From the NCBI RefSeq assembly GCF_046557915.1, contig NZ_JBHEBG010000001.1:1364001-1428000 (forward strand): a stretch of 64,000 nt of DNA. The letters are read 5' to 3'. Positions 51,870 to 61,600 of this stretch are shown in pieces (within the stretch, counting starts at the first letter, position 1; each line of letters begins with the position of its first letter). The notes under the pieces were generated by a model that was not told where the DNA came from, did not search any database, and saw only the letters and a list, made by a program, of their open reading frames with translations. The position numbers and the translations under genes are program-made. Source of the stretch: JBHEBG01 sp046557915. Lineage in GTDB: Bacteria > Bacteroidota > Bacteroidia > Flavobacteriales > Flavobacteriaceae.

Positions 51870-53021
51870 ATGGCCACGAAATTCAATTCCGCATATCCCT
51901 CCATGGACGATTTGAGAAACAAAGCCATGCGGCGTATACCTAAATTCGCTTTTGAATATTTAGATGGTGGGTGTAATGAAGACGTAAGTATTTCTCGAAA
52001 TACCTCGGAGATACGAGAGGTGCAACTGCAGCCCAGGTATCTGAGGAATTACGGTGTTAGCTCCACGAAAACCTCCATTTTAGGCATCAAATACGATGCT
52101 CCTTTCGGTATCGCACCTGTTGGCCTTCAAGGTTTGATGTGGCCCAATTCTCCTGAGATTTTGGCAAAGGCGGCTTTTGCGCACAACATTCCATTTGTAC
52201 TTAGCACGGTTACCACCATGGATATTGAGCGTGCTAGCGAATTGACCGAAGGCAATGCCTGGTTTCAATTATACAATCCTATGGAGGATGCGTTACGCGA
52301 CGATATTATCAATCGCGCAGAGGTCACGGGGTGTCCCGTTCTGGTATTGCTATGTGATGTACCTACCTTTGGCTATAGACCTAGGGATATACGAAATGGC
52401 TTGGCATTGCCTCCTAAAATGTCCCTCACTAATATTTTACAAATCATAGGCAAACCAACTTGGGCCTTAAATACCTTAAAACATGGTCAACCCACTTTTG
52501 AAACCTTAAAACCTTACACACCTGAAGGGCTTAATTTAAAACAGTTAGGTCAGTTCATGGACAAGACTTTCTCAGGTCGCTTGAACGAAGAGCGCATAAA
52601 ACCAATTCGTGATAAATGGAAAGGAAAATTAGTGCTTAAAGGAGTTGCATCTGAACAAGATACCCAAGATGCCATACGCATGGGTTTTGACGGTATTATC
52701 GTTTCCAACCATGGGGGCAGACAATTAGATGCCGCGCAGTCCACCATAAATTCCCTTTCGGAAATCACTGCTAAATATAGTGACCAAATAGAGATCATGA
52801 TGGATAGTGGCCTTCGATCAGGACCAGATATTGCAAGAGCCATGGCAAGTGGTGCCAAGTTTACCTTTATGGGAAGGTCTTTTCTGTATGGTTGTGGAGC
52901 GCTAGGCAATCAAGGTGGAGACCACACCATATCGATGTTAAAAACACAGTTCAAACAGGTTATGGACCAATTGTGCTGCGAGCGTGTAGAAGATTTGCCA
53001 AAACATCTCATCACTAATTAA
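51870..53021 (+). CDS. lldD: FMN-dependent L-lactate dehydrogenase / alpha-hydroxy-acid oxidase
   Basis: The protein has 383 residues and is an FMN-dependent alpha-hydroxy-acid dehydrogenase TIM barrel: 'RRIPKFAFEYLDGGCNEDVS' at the start, 'FGIAPVGLQGLMWP', 'DGIIVSNHGGRQLDAAQST' with the catalytic His, 'IMMDSGLRSGPDIARAMASGA' and 'TFMGRSFLYG'. It would oxidise L-lactate, the product of the RhaEW second domain, to pyruvate, closing the pathway to central metabolism. It is the fourth gene of the operon, 12 bp before the transporter gene. Confidence 0.92.
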   Translation: MATKFNSAYPSMDDLRNKAMRRIPKFAFEYLDGGCNEDVSISRNTSEIREVQLQPRYLRNYGVSSTKTSILGIKYDAPFGIAPVGLQGLMWPNSPEILAKAAFAHNIPFVLSTVTTMDIERASELTEGNAWFQLYNPMEDALRDDIINRAEVTGCPVLVLLCDVPTFGYRPRDIRNGLALPPKMSLTNILQIIGKPTWALNTLKHGQPTFETLKPYTPEGLNLKQLGQFMDKTFSGRLNEERIKPIRDKWKGKLVLKGVASEQDTQDAIRMGFDGIIVSNHGGRQLDAAQSTINSLSEITAKYSDQIEIMMDSGLRSGPDIARAMASGAKFTFMGRSFLYGCGALGNQGGDHTISMLKTQFKQVMDQLCCERVEDLPKHLITN

Positions 53022-53033
53022 ACCCAATTTAAA

Positions 53034-54443
53034 ATGAGTCAATATAACATTGAGGAGGAAATCGCCGGCGGGGAGTTTGAAAGGGAGCCGGTTCCCCAAT
53101 CTAAATTAAAAGGTTGGAAAAGCTTTTTAGGCATGTATGCTGGTGAGCATGCTGCAGGCACCGAATTTATGATAGGTCCCTTGTTCCTAACTGCAGGTGT
53201 AAGCGCCTTCGACCTGATTGTTGGTCTCTTATTGGGAAATCTTTTGGCTGTATTAAGTTGGCGGTTTCTGACGGCAAAAATCGCCGTTGAAAATCGATTG
53301 ACGCTTTATTACCACTTGGAGAAAATATGTGGGAAAGAATTAGTGATAGGATACAATTTAGCTAACGGAATTTTATTCTGTTTCCTTGCTGGCGCTATGA
53401 TAACGGTTTCGGCTACTGCAGTCGGGATTCCTTTTGATATGGAAATGCCAAAATTGACCGATACTATGCCGAATGGGGCCACTTGGGTCATTATTGTCAT
53501 TATCATCGGGGCGGTAATTTCATTGATTGCATCCAAAGGATATGACACCGTATCCAAAGCGGCCAATTGGATGTCTCCCGTTATTGTACTCGCATTTGTT
53601 GCCTGTGGCATCGTTGCGTTAAACCAATTAGGGGTTAAAAGCTTTTCAGATTTCTGGAACATTTGGGGAGAAGGGTCCAAACCCTTTCCCGGACAAATGA
53701 AATATACTTTTTGGCATGTGGTCATTTGGTCATGGTTTGCCAACGCGGCTATGCATATCGGCATGTCTGACCTTTCTGTTTTCCGGTTTGCAAAAAAAGC
53801 AAGTTCCGGTTGGACTTCCGCTGCCGGAATGTACGTTGGCCATTACATGGCATGGATAGCAGCTGCCTTGTTGTATGCAGTCTACGTCAAATCGCCTGAG
53901 GCTCAAGCATTTTTATCTAGTGGGGAAGCTCCGCCAGTAGCACCTGGACCGTTAGCAAATAATGCAATAGGTCTCTTCGGAATTATCGCCGTGGTTTTGG
54001 CAGGATGGACAACAGCTAACCCAACCATCTACAGAGCGGGATTAGCGTTTCAGGCTGTCATGCCAAAGTTGTCTACCTTTTGGGTTACTATTCTGGCCGG
54101 AACCTTCGCAACGATTGCTGGTCTTTTTCCTGCATTCGCAATGAAGTTATTGGGATTTGTGGCTCTGTACGGATTTATTCTCGCCCCTTTTGGTGCAATC
54201 ATCGTATTTGAGCATTTTTACCATAAACAAGCCGGAATAATTAAAAATTATGCTGAAGTAGCAAATATCAAATTTAATAAGTCGGTATTCTTCGCATGGG
54301 CCATAAGCTTTGGGTTGTTCTATTTTATATCGCTACAGTTTGATGTATTCCTTTCGTTTGTGACTTTACCGGCGTGGTTGCTTTGTGGGGTTCTGTTTTT
54401 GGTTTTTAGTAAGATGTGGCAAAAAAGCACAACGGTACTCTAA
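53034..54443 (+). CDS. NCS1-family (purine-cytosine permease-like) transporter
   Basis: The protein has 469 residues and about 12 transmembrane segments. The NCS1-type N-terminus reads 'GWKSFLGMYAGEHAAGTEFMIGPLFLTAGV'. Further signatures are 'ANPTIYRAGLAFQAV' near 335 and 'LLGNLLAVLSWRFLTAKIAV' near 70. The family usually moves nucleobases, hydantoins or thiamine, yet this gene ends a five-gene rhamnose operon with 12-bp spacing. A rhamnose or related-sugar uptake role is therefore likely by inference. A clear paralogue is at 56226. Confidence 0.87.
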   Translation: MSQYNIEEEIAGGEFEREPVPQSKLKGWKSFLGMYAGEHAAGTEFMIGPLFLTAGVSAFDLIVGLLLGNLLAVLSWRFLTAKIAVENRLTLYYHLEKICGKELVIGYNLANGILFCFLAGAMITVSATAVGIPFDMEMPKLTDTMPNGATWVIIVIIIGAVISLIASKGYDTVSKAANWMSPVIVLAFVACGIVALNQLGVKSFSDFWNIWGEGSKPFPGQMKYTFWHVVIWSWFANAAMHIGMSDLSVFRFAKKASSGWTSAAGMYVGHYMAWIAAALLYAVYVKSPEAQAFLSSGEAPPVAPGPLANNAIGLFGIIAVVLAGWTTANPTIYRAGLAFQAVMPKLSTFWVTILAGTFATIAGLFPAFAMKLLGFVALYGFILAPFGAIIVFEHFYHKQAGIIKNYAEVANIKFNKSVFFAWAISFGLFYFISLQFDVFLSFVTLPAWLLCGVLFLVFSKMWQKSTTVL

Positions 54444-54550
54444 CCAAGAGGTTAAGCTAATTTTATTCTTAAATAATATGTGCTTGGATAAAGAAATCAA
54501 CTCGATATACCACTTAGAATTATAATTTAGGTCTTAAGCGAATTTATATT

Positions 54551-54574
54551 CAAAGCAATCCATTTATTGCTTTG
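54551..54574. other. Perfect 9-bp stem-loop between converging operons
   Basis: CAAAGCAAT / ATTGCTTTG (6-nt loop) lies in the otherwise featureless 298-bp gap between the NCS1 gene and the dehydrogenase gene. It lacks a T-run, so the termination role is uncertain. Confidence 0.5.
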
Positions 54575-54741
54575 GTGGAACCAAAAAGACAAAACGATCT
54601 ATAGGCACCCTATTTTGAAAAAAATGCGTAACAATTTATGGCATATTTCAAACCACGCAATACTAGAAATTTAAATGTCTTTGTTCAGCCTTATAGTGTT
54701 CCAAAATTGCACGAACTTTGGGGATATCAGAAATGCAGCCT

Positions 54742-56226
54742 TCAAAGCAGTTCTAGCATATGTTTCTTGATATCGGGATCTTTATAGATTTTTTGGACCA
54801 TATCGGTGTATAACATAGCAAATCGTTCATTTTTAGCAAGATTACCAAAAAGGGATTGCTGTCTAACAAACGCCAAGGGGTCCGTTTGGGTCTGCTTGGC
54901 CGCTCGGTGGAGCTCATCGTCCATGACATCTATGATTTCGATGGATTGCAGGTTTTTATCGACCCCTTTATCACTGTAATAACACCAAGTTGCTATCACT
55001 AAGGTCGCATATTGAATGCTTCCGTCCTGGGCCAAATTTTCCTCTAAAGTGGAAATCAAAAATTTGGGTAACTTGGCAGAACTCTCGGAACATATTCGGC
55101 TAACACTATCCTTTATGTTGGGGTTGGCAAAGCGCTCTTGCAAACTGTCTTTATATTGTTTTAAATTAATGCCCTTAATTTCGCCCAATATGGGTGTGGC
55201 TTCTTCATCCATAAAGGCTCTCAAGAAGGTAACAAAAGTTTGGTCTCCCATACAGGCATTCACGGTTTGATGCCCGTGAATAGCACCCAATATACCCAGC
55301 ACAGAATGGCCTGCGTTCAGCAATCGGAGTTTCATTTTTTCATAAGGTTTCACGTCTGGTACGAATTGTACACCTACCTCTTCAAATTTGGGTCGTCCAT
55401 TTGAAAATTTATCCTCTATAACCCATTGTACGAAAGGTTCACAGATTACAGGCCATTCATCTATTAATCCGAAGGTTTCCTCTAAGTAGTCAATATCTGC
55501 TTGGTTTGTAACTGGAGTTATCCTATCAACCATACTATTGGGAAAGCAAACTTCCTTTTCAACCCAATTGGCCAAAGCGGAATCTTGTCGCTTGGCAAAT
55601 GACAGCAACATATTCCGCGTAACATCGCCATTGTGCTGAATGTTATCGCAAGACATAACGGTAAATGCTGCTAAACCTGCATCACGGCGCTTTTTTAGAG
55701 CAGCGGTTAAAAACCCGTATATGGTCCTTGGTTGGTCAGGATGTTTTAACTCGTGCCGGATGTCCGGATTTTCAAAGTCAAATTCTCCCGTTGATGAATT
55801 AAAATTGTAGCCACCTTCGGTAATGGTAAGGGAGACAATTTTGGTAGACGGGTGGGCCATGAGATCTATAGCGGCACTTGGATTATTCACCCCTAATAAG
55901 AAATCGTTAATCGAGCCGATGATCTGCGGTTCTATCTTTCCATCCGGGTGTTTTACAATAAGCGCATACAAACCGTCTTGCTTCTTTAGAACGTCATGTA
56001 TTTTTTTGTCGCCCTCTCGTAACCCTATTCCGCGGATACCCCATTCCGAAGCCTCAAAATTTTCAAGAAGTTTATGAGTATAAAAAGCCTGGTGGGCACG
56101 ATGAAATCCACCGACACCAATATGGACCATTCCTGCCGTTATTTCATCTCGATCGTAAACCGGACAGGAAATACGGTCAGAAATATGGACCAAATTCTTT
56201 TGGTTAAGTGCAACAATGTTTTCCAT
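54742..56226 (-). CDS. Mannitol dehydrogenase-family protein
   Basis: The protein has 494 residues of the long-chain polyol/hexuronate dehydrogenase family: N-terminal Rossmann 'MVHIGVGGFHRAHQAFYTHKLL', 'SLTITEGGYNFN', 'FTVMSCDNIQHNGDVTRNMLLSFA' and C-terminal 'MKLRLLNAGHSVLGILGAIHG' with the catalytic Lys/Asn region. Members reduce fructose to mannitol or act on fructuronate and tagaturonate; substrate cannot be decided here. Its ATG overlaps the stop of the upstream transporter gene by one base (TAATG), so the two are coupled and probably handle the same compound. Confidence 0.88.
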   Translation of the reverse strand: MENIVALNQKNLVHISDRISCPVYDRDEITAGMVHIGVGGFHRAHQAFYTHKLLENFEASEWGIRGIGLREGDKKIHDVLKKQDGLYALIVKHPDGKIEPQIIGSINDFLLGVNNPSAAIDLMAHPSTKIVSLTITEGGYNFNSSTGEFDFENPDIRHELKHPDQPRTIYGFLTAALKKRRDAGLAAFTVMSCDNIQHNGDVTRNMLLSFAKRQDSALANWVEKEVCFPNSMVDRITPVTNQADIDYLEETFGLIDEWPVICEPFVQWVIEDKFSNGRPKFEEVGVQFVPDVKPYEKMKLRLLNAGHSVLGILGAIHGHQTVNACMGDQTFVTFLRAFMDEEATPILGEIKGINLKQYKDSLQERFANPNIKDSVSRICSESSAKLPKFLISTLEENLAQDGSIQYATLVIATWCYYSDKGVDKNLQSIEIIDVMDDELHRAAKQTQTDPLAFVRQQSLFGNLAKNERFAMLYTDMVQKIYKDPDIKKHMLELL

Positions 56227-57947
56227 TATATTGCAGTAATTCTTTGTTTTCCACGTTTAAGTACCCAGTAGGCCGTAACGAAATACAGTAGGGTACAGAT
56301 AAATGCATATCGATAAAATATTTCGCGGTTTTCCACATAAATTGTTTCATTTGAACTTCCGAACATGACGATAAAGGCAAGTACCAAGGTAATTAGTAAT
56401 GTAATAATCGATATCGTTCTCAGTATCTTGGAGAAAAGGGAGTTATCTTTTATACGTCCTGGCTCCAATAGGGCTTTTTGTTCTTGATAAGCTGCGATGT
56501 TTTCATTGCGGATTTCCTCCAGCTTCTCTTCCTCCGGATATTGTTTCTTGGCACCATAACGCGCGGCCAAGAAGGTATATACAAGGATGGTAAAAATCCA
56601 TGTGGGAATAAATAGGTAAAAGAAGGACATCACATTAAGTGCATTCAGCCCAAACCCAAATAACAGCCCCAACACCCATGAGGCTATGGCCGGGGTACTA
56701 AATGTCAATTGACGATAGGACGACCAATAGCGGGTATAACCTATTCGGGGAAAGATCTGATGTTCGGCAAATACGATCCCGCCGACGGGAACAACCAATA
56801 GGCCGGCATAGGTAAGCAGCGGAAGAATCTGCGAAAACACAAAGGGGAAACAAGCAATTGCAATGGTTACCAAACCGACGGTGAGCGTAGTTTTCTTCCT
56901 AGAGTGGTTGTAGAAGATGGCCTGCGCAGCCAAACCTGCCCTATAAAGGTTAGTGATGGCGGTGGTCCAGCCGGCCACGATAACGATGACAAATCCAGAC
57001 CAACCTAAAGCATAATAGGCAACATCTCCGGGGTCAAGTTCTACTATGGATTTTCCTAAAATCACTGCTGCTCCGGCGCCCATGATACCTGCGGCGATCC
57101 AAGCGACATAATGACCAAACATCATTCCGGTACTTGTGGCCAAACCGTAAATTTTCTTTTTCGCGAAACGTAACAGTGCCATATCGATCAGGCCGAAATG
57201 TGTAATGGTATTTGCGGCCCAAGCAAAACCGATCACCTCGATCAATCCAATACCGGGCTCTCCGTTACTATCGATTCCGGTCCATATGGATTGATTCCCT
57301 AAGGCTATAAAATCGTTCCAACCGCTTGGTAAAGTCTTTTCCAAAACTGCTACAGACAAGGCGGGTAAAAGCACCATTGCCCCGCTGGCAAACATTACAA
57401 ACAACCAGGGAGCGCAGATACCAGAAAATTCGGAAACTGCATTAAAACCGTATATTGCTATGGATACCACCACTATTCCCACTCCAAAAACAATCAAAAT
57501 GAACCAAAAATTGGTCGGATACCAGTTCAGTTGGGCAGGGATATCAAATGCAAAACGAACCGCTGTAGCCGATACTGTAACCATAGCCGCGGAAATTACT
57601 GAAAAAATGATGACATTGGCCCAATTGTAGAGTTTGGTCATGGAATCGCCCGCAATCTTATTGAGATAGGTATATAAACTTAGTCGGGTATCCACCGCAA
57701 TGGGAGAAGTAATGAGCGTCCAACTAAGAACTGCTAAAACATTCCCGATCAATAGTCCCAATAGAATATCCATTGTTTTTGCACCCAATGCTACAAACGT
57801 TGCCCCAATAACAAACTCGGTAGCGGCCACATGCTCAGCAGCATATAATCCCGCAAAATGAGTCCAATCATGTAATTTATGTTTGGAAATCGGTAGTTGC
57901 TCTTCGTCTAAGTTTTCAAACTGTTTATAATCTTTGGTTGTATTCAT
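56226..57947 (-). CDS. NCS1-family transporter, paralogue of the 53034 gene
   Basis: The protein has 573 residues and about 12-14 transmembrane segments. N-terminal 'WTHFAGLYAAEHVAATEFVIGATFVALG' closely mirrors the 53034 protein ('GMYAGEHAAGTEF'), and 'TNLYRAGLAAQAIFYN' is the second shared motif. It is longer by about 100 residues at the C-terminus, with a charged loop ('YPEEEKLEEIRNENIAAYQEQKALLE') and two extra helices. It is coupled to the mannitol-dehydrogenase-family gene, so an alditol or sugar acid is a reasonable substrate guess. The upstream intergenic region (57948-58622) should hold its promoter. Confidence 0.85.
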   Translation of the reverse strand: MNTTKDYKQFENLDEEQLPISKHKLHDWTHFAGLYAAEHVAATEFVIGATFVALGAKTMDILLGLLIGNVLAVLSWTLITSPIAVDTRLSLYTYLNKIAGDSMTKLYNWANVIIFSVISAAMVTVSATAVRFAFDIPAQLNWYPTNFWFILIVFGVGIVVVSIAIYGFNAVSEFSGICAPWLFVMFASGAMVLLPALSVAVLEKTLPSGWNDFIALGNQSIWTGIDSNGEPGIGLIEVIGFAWAANTITHFGLIDMALLRFAKKKIYGLATSTGMMFGHYVAWIAAGIMGAGAAVILGKSIVELDPGDVAYYALGWSGFVIVIVAGWTTAITNLYRAGLAAQAIFYNHSRKKTTLTVGLVTIAIACFPFVFSQILPLLTYAGLLVVPVGGIVFAEHQIFPRIGYTRYWSSYRQLTFSTPAIASWVLGLLFGFGLNALNVMSFFYLFIPTWIFTILVYTFLAARYGAKKQYPEEEKLEEIRNENIAAYQEQKALLEPGRIKDNSLFSKILRTISIITLLITLVLAFIVMFGSSNETIYVENREIFYRYAFICTLLYFVTAYWVLKRGKQRITAI

Positions 57948-58622
57948 TTTCAGGTTGGTGCTAGAAATTGGATTCTTGCGAATGGTTTATTGGTGCGTTT
58001 CACTTGTTAGAATAAAAGATTCGGTTCGGTGCACTTATGTTTGGGAATACACTAAATGATTCTGGCTATATTTAAAAACAGTACAATGTAAGACTTTTTC
58101 AATATTATCCATAGTTGTATAATACGGCCAGTTAATGGAACCAAGGAAGAAAAAGAGAACGCCTCATAAAATGTTCGTTTTATAGGAACGACCTTGATAA
58201 AGTGGGCCTGCTCTTACCTTTTCTGATTTAGACCGATACAAAAGAGAGAGCATGTCAATAGTGAGATGGTTATGTATTGATATTATCAATTGTATAGAAT
58301 ATTGACAAAGTTTCGACTTCTATTAACTGTTTTTCAACCTCATCAATCTTAGAGTTACCTAATTTACCAAATTTGAAAATGCGTATAAAATCTGAGGAGA
58401 TTCGATTTTCTTATATTAGAAAAATGCCATTCAATTGTTTTGATAATTATACGAGCTGTTGAGTTCATGTTTTTAGGAATCGACTTCAATTAGTTGACCG
58501 AGAGTTTAAAAGGCCTCCTTATAAGAGGTGAATATTGAGTATCTTTAAAAGAGTAAACCCATTTATGGTATCCGTTTTTCAAAAGATTGTTAATGGAGTA
58601 CAAGCTAAAATAGATTGAGACC
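57948..58622. other. Long divergent intergenic region
   Basis: About 675 bp lie between the NCS1 transporter gene and the hybrid sensor gene. No frame of useful length, no clear -7 box and no terminator are visible. It presumably carries the two divergent promoters. Confidence 0.6.
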
Positions 58623-61600
58623 ATGTCGAATTTATGTTGTTGTCTAAAGCGCATTTTCAAGCTTGGATACGGAAGGAAAAAAGTTGTGTCAGGACTTCAC
58701 TTAACGATTTCCTTCATTTTTTTGTGCACTTTATCACAAGCACAAAACCTTAATTTTCAAAAGTATGGCGTAGGGGAAGGTTTAAGCAGTAATACGGTCT
58801 TTTCGACTATCGAGGATAAGGACGGTTTTATCTGGATATCAACCGAAGAAGGTGTGGATCGTTTTGATGGATTAAATTTCAGACACTACAATTTGCCAAG
58901 TTTATACGAATACCGAACGGTCAATGATGTTGAATACTACTTAAAAATAGATTCCAACAATGAGATTTGGTTGTTGACACTTGGAGGCCTTTTGTACCAT
59001 TACAATCCAAGCAAAGATGAGTTCGTACTGTTCCTGATGCTCAAAGATCAATCAGACCAGGCCTTTCTCACCTTCCACATAGATCATAATAATCATTTAT
59101 GGTTTGGTATGGAAGATGGCGTATTGGTATTGGATCCGGATAGCGTATTGTTCCATAGAATTCCAATAGTGAAACACACCACCTCATCTATAATACAAGA
59201 TGATAAACTAAGGTATTACCTAGGAACCAACAACGGAGTAGTAGTGCTAGACAGTAATCAAAACTTTCTATATAATCTATTGGATGTCAGCTCATCGGAA
59301 GAGATAGGATTAAAAGATTCGGAAATAAGTTCTCTTTTTGTTGATGAAGAGAATGACCGACTTTGGATCGGGTCAAGAAAGTTGGGATTATGCGTCTTTA
59401 ACCTTGTTAATTTTGATTTTATCAGGCCAAAAGGATTACAAAGTTTTAAAGGCCTTAAGATTAGTAGTTTTGAACGATTCTCAAAAGAGGAAGTAATTAT
59501 TGGTGTTGATGGGGAAGGTCTACTTATTTGGAATCTAAATCAACAAAAAGTAATACAAAAAATAAGTGACCAAGACATTGGGCCAAGTGCTTTAAGCTCT
59601 AGATCTGTTCAACAGGTTTTTCGTAATAGTACTGGTGTGTTTTTTGTGTCGACATGGCGTGGTGGGTTAAATGTATATAGTCCAAGCAACTTAAATTTTT
59701 CATCTATTAAACACTTTCCCAACACAAAAAAATCGCTACGCAACGATGTTGTAATGATGCTGTTTGAAATATCTCCGGATGTTATTGGATTTGGGACAGA
59801 TAAGGGCATTAGTGTATGGGACAAAAAAGAAGATAATTGGCAACACCTAGAAATTGAGCATAGTGGTGCAGAGCATATGTCCAATTCCAGGTCCATAGCT
59901 GTTGATCAAAGGAATAACTTATGGGCAACCTCTTATACCGATTCGTTAGTATTATTTCAAAGTACAAAAGGTGGTGATTATACCAGCACCAAGAATTTCC
60001 CCTTGGACTTAAGTTTAAATAGATTTAACAAGGTATTTGCAAGTAGTAACGATCTAATTTGGTTTAGTGATGATGACAAGAAACGGATTACTTGTTATTC
60101 GCTTATCACGCAAAAGGTTAGGCACTACCCCTTTGCTTTTGGTAATGTACAGACGATGTTGGATTTATCGACTGAACAACTTGCCCTTGGCACATCTTCC
60201 GGGCTTGTGGTTTTCAATACGGACAAAGGAATTGCGGAAGAATTGGATATTATTAACACTACTAGGTTGAAGACCACCATGATTTCAAGTATGGTGCTGG
60301 ATATGAACAAACAATTATGGGTCGGTACTCGATATGAAGGCCTTTTTATCATCAATTTTTTCAAAAATACCGTGGTTAGGCTTACATCGGAAAATGGGCT
60401 ACTGTCAAATCGAATTTTTGCACTCACCGTTGATAAAGGAAATGTTTGGGCCAGTACATCAAAAGGAATTTCAAGAGTTGATGGAAAAAACAACATTAGT
60501 AATTTCACCGAATCTGATGGATTGATCTCTGTTGATTTTAATTATAACGCTGCTTTTAAAGATACTGATGGCCAGTTGTATTTTGGGACAAACGACGGAG
60601 TGATTACCTTTAATCCGGATGAAATTCATCCTGTAACATCAGATAAATCCTTGGCTTTTAATGAATTCTACTTGAATCATAAACGTGTTTTGGATGGAGA
60701 TAACTCACCGCTTGATAAATCTTTGAACGATACTGAGCTGATTGAGTTGAGACATAATCAAAATTCATTTTCCATTGGTTTCACCAGTATTGATTTTTTA
60801 CATTCCGATCAAGGCAATTTTCAATGGAAACTTGAAAATTTTGATGAAGAATGGATATCCGATCAAAGCACATCCAGGGCAAGTTACACCAATTTGAATC
60901 CGGGGTCATATACATTCAAACTAAGAATGGTAGGAAACAAGGAGGATATGATGGGTAAGGAAAAGCAAGTTGAATTGATCATACATCCTCCATTCTGGAA
61001 AACAGCTTGGGCCTATTTGATTTATTTTGTAATTGTAATATTGCTACTGACACTGATAATCTATTCCAACGGTTTGAGAATTAAGTCGGAACACTCCAAA
61101 GAAAAGCTGCATTATCTGGTCAACATTGCCCATGAGATTAAAACTCCACTTATGTTGATCAAGGCACCATTAACCGATCTGCGGAACAATAACAAAATGG
61201 ATGCCTCTTTACAACAAGGTATTGATATAGCGCTAAAAAATGCGGAAAAGGTACATCAACAAATGATGCAGTTTTTAGACTTTAGACATTTCGGGTTGCG
61301 AAAAAAGACTCAAGTTCTTTATCCAATAGATTTAGTTCGATTCATACAGGACAAAGTGTTTGCCTTTAAAATCTTAGCGGACAAAAAGAACATTGATATT
61401 TCTTTAGATTCTGATACTACCCACTTTATGATCAATGCCGATGAGAAGATTTTCGATAAAATAATCGGCAACCTACTGTCCAATGCTATTAAATATACCC
61501 TGCATAATGGGAAAGTATCGGTGAAGCTTGCCACTAAGAAAAAATGCAAAATCTCGATAAAAGATTCTGGAATTGGCATCGTACATTCCCAAAAGCGAAA

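Noticed and set aside
53309..53764. Reverse-strand frame inside the NCS1 gene
   Set aside because: Shadow of a strongly supported membrane protein gene.
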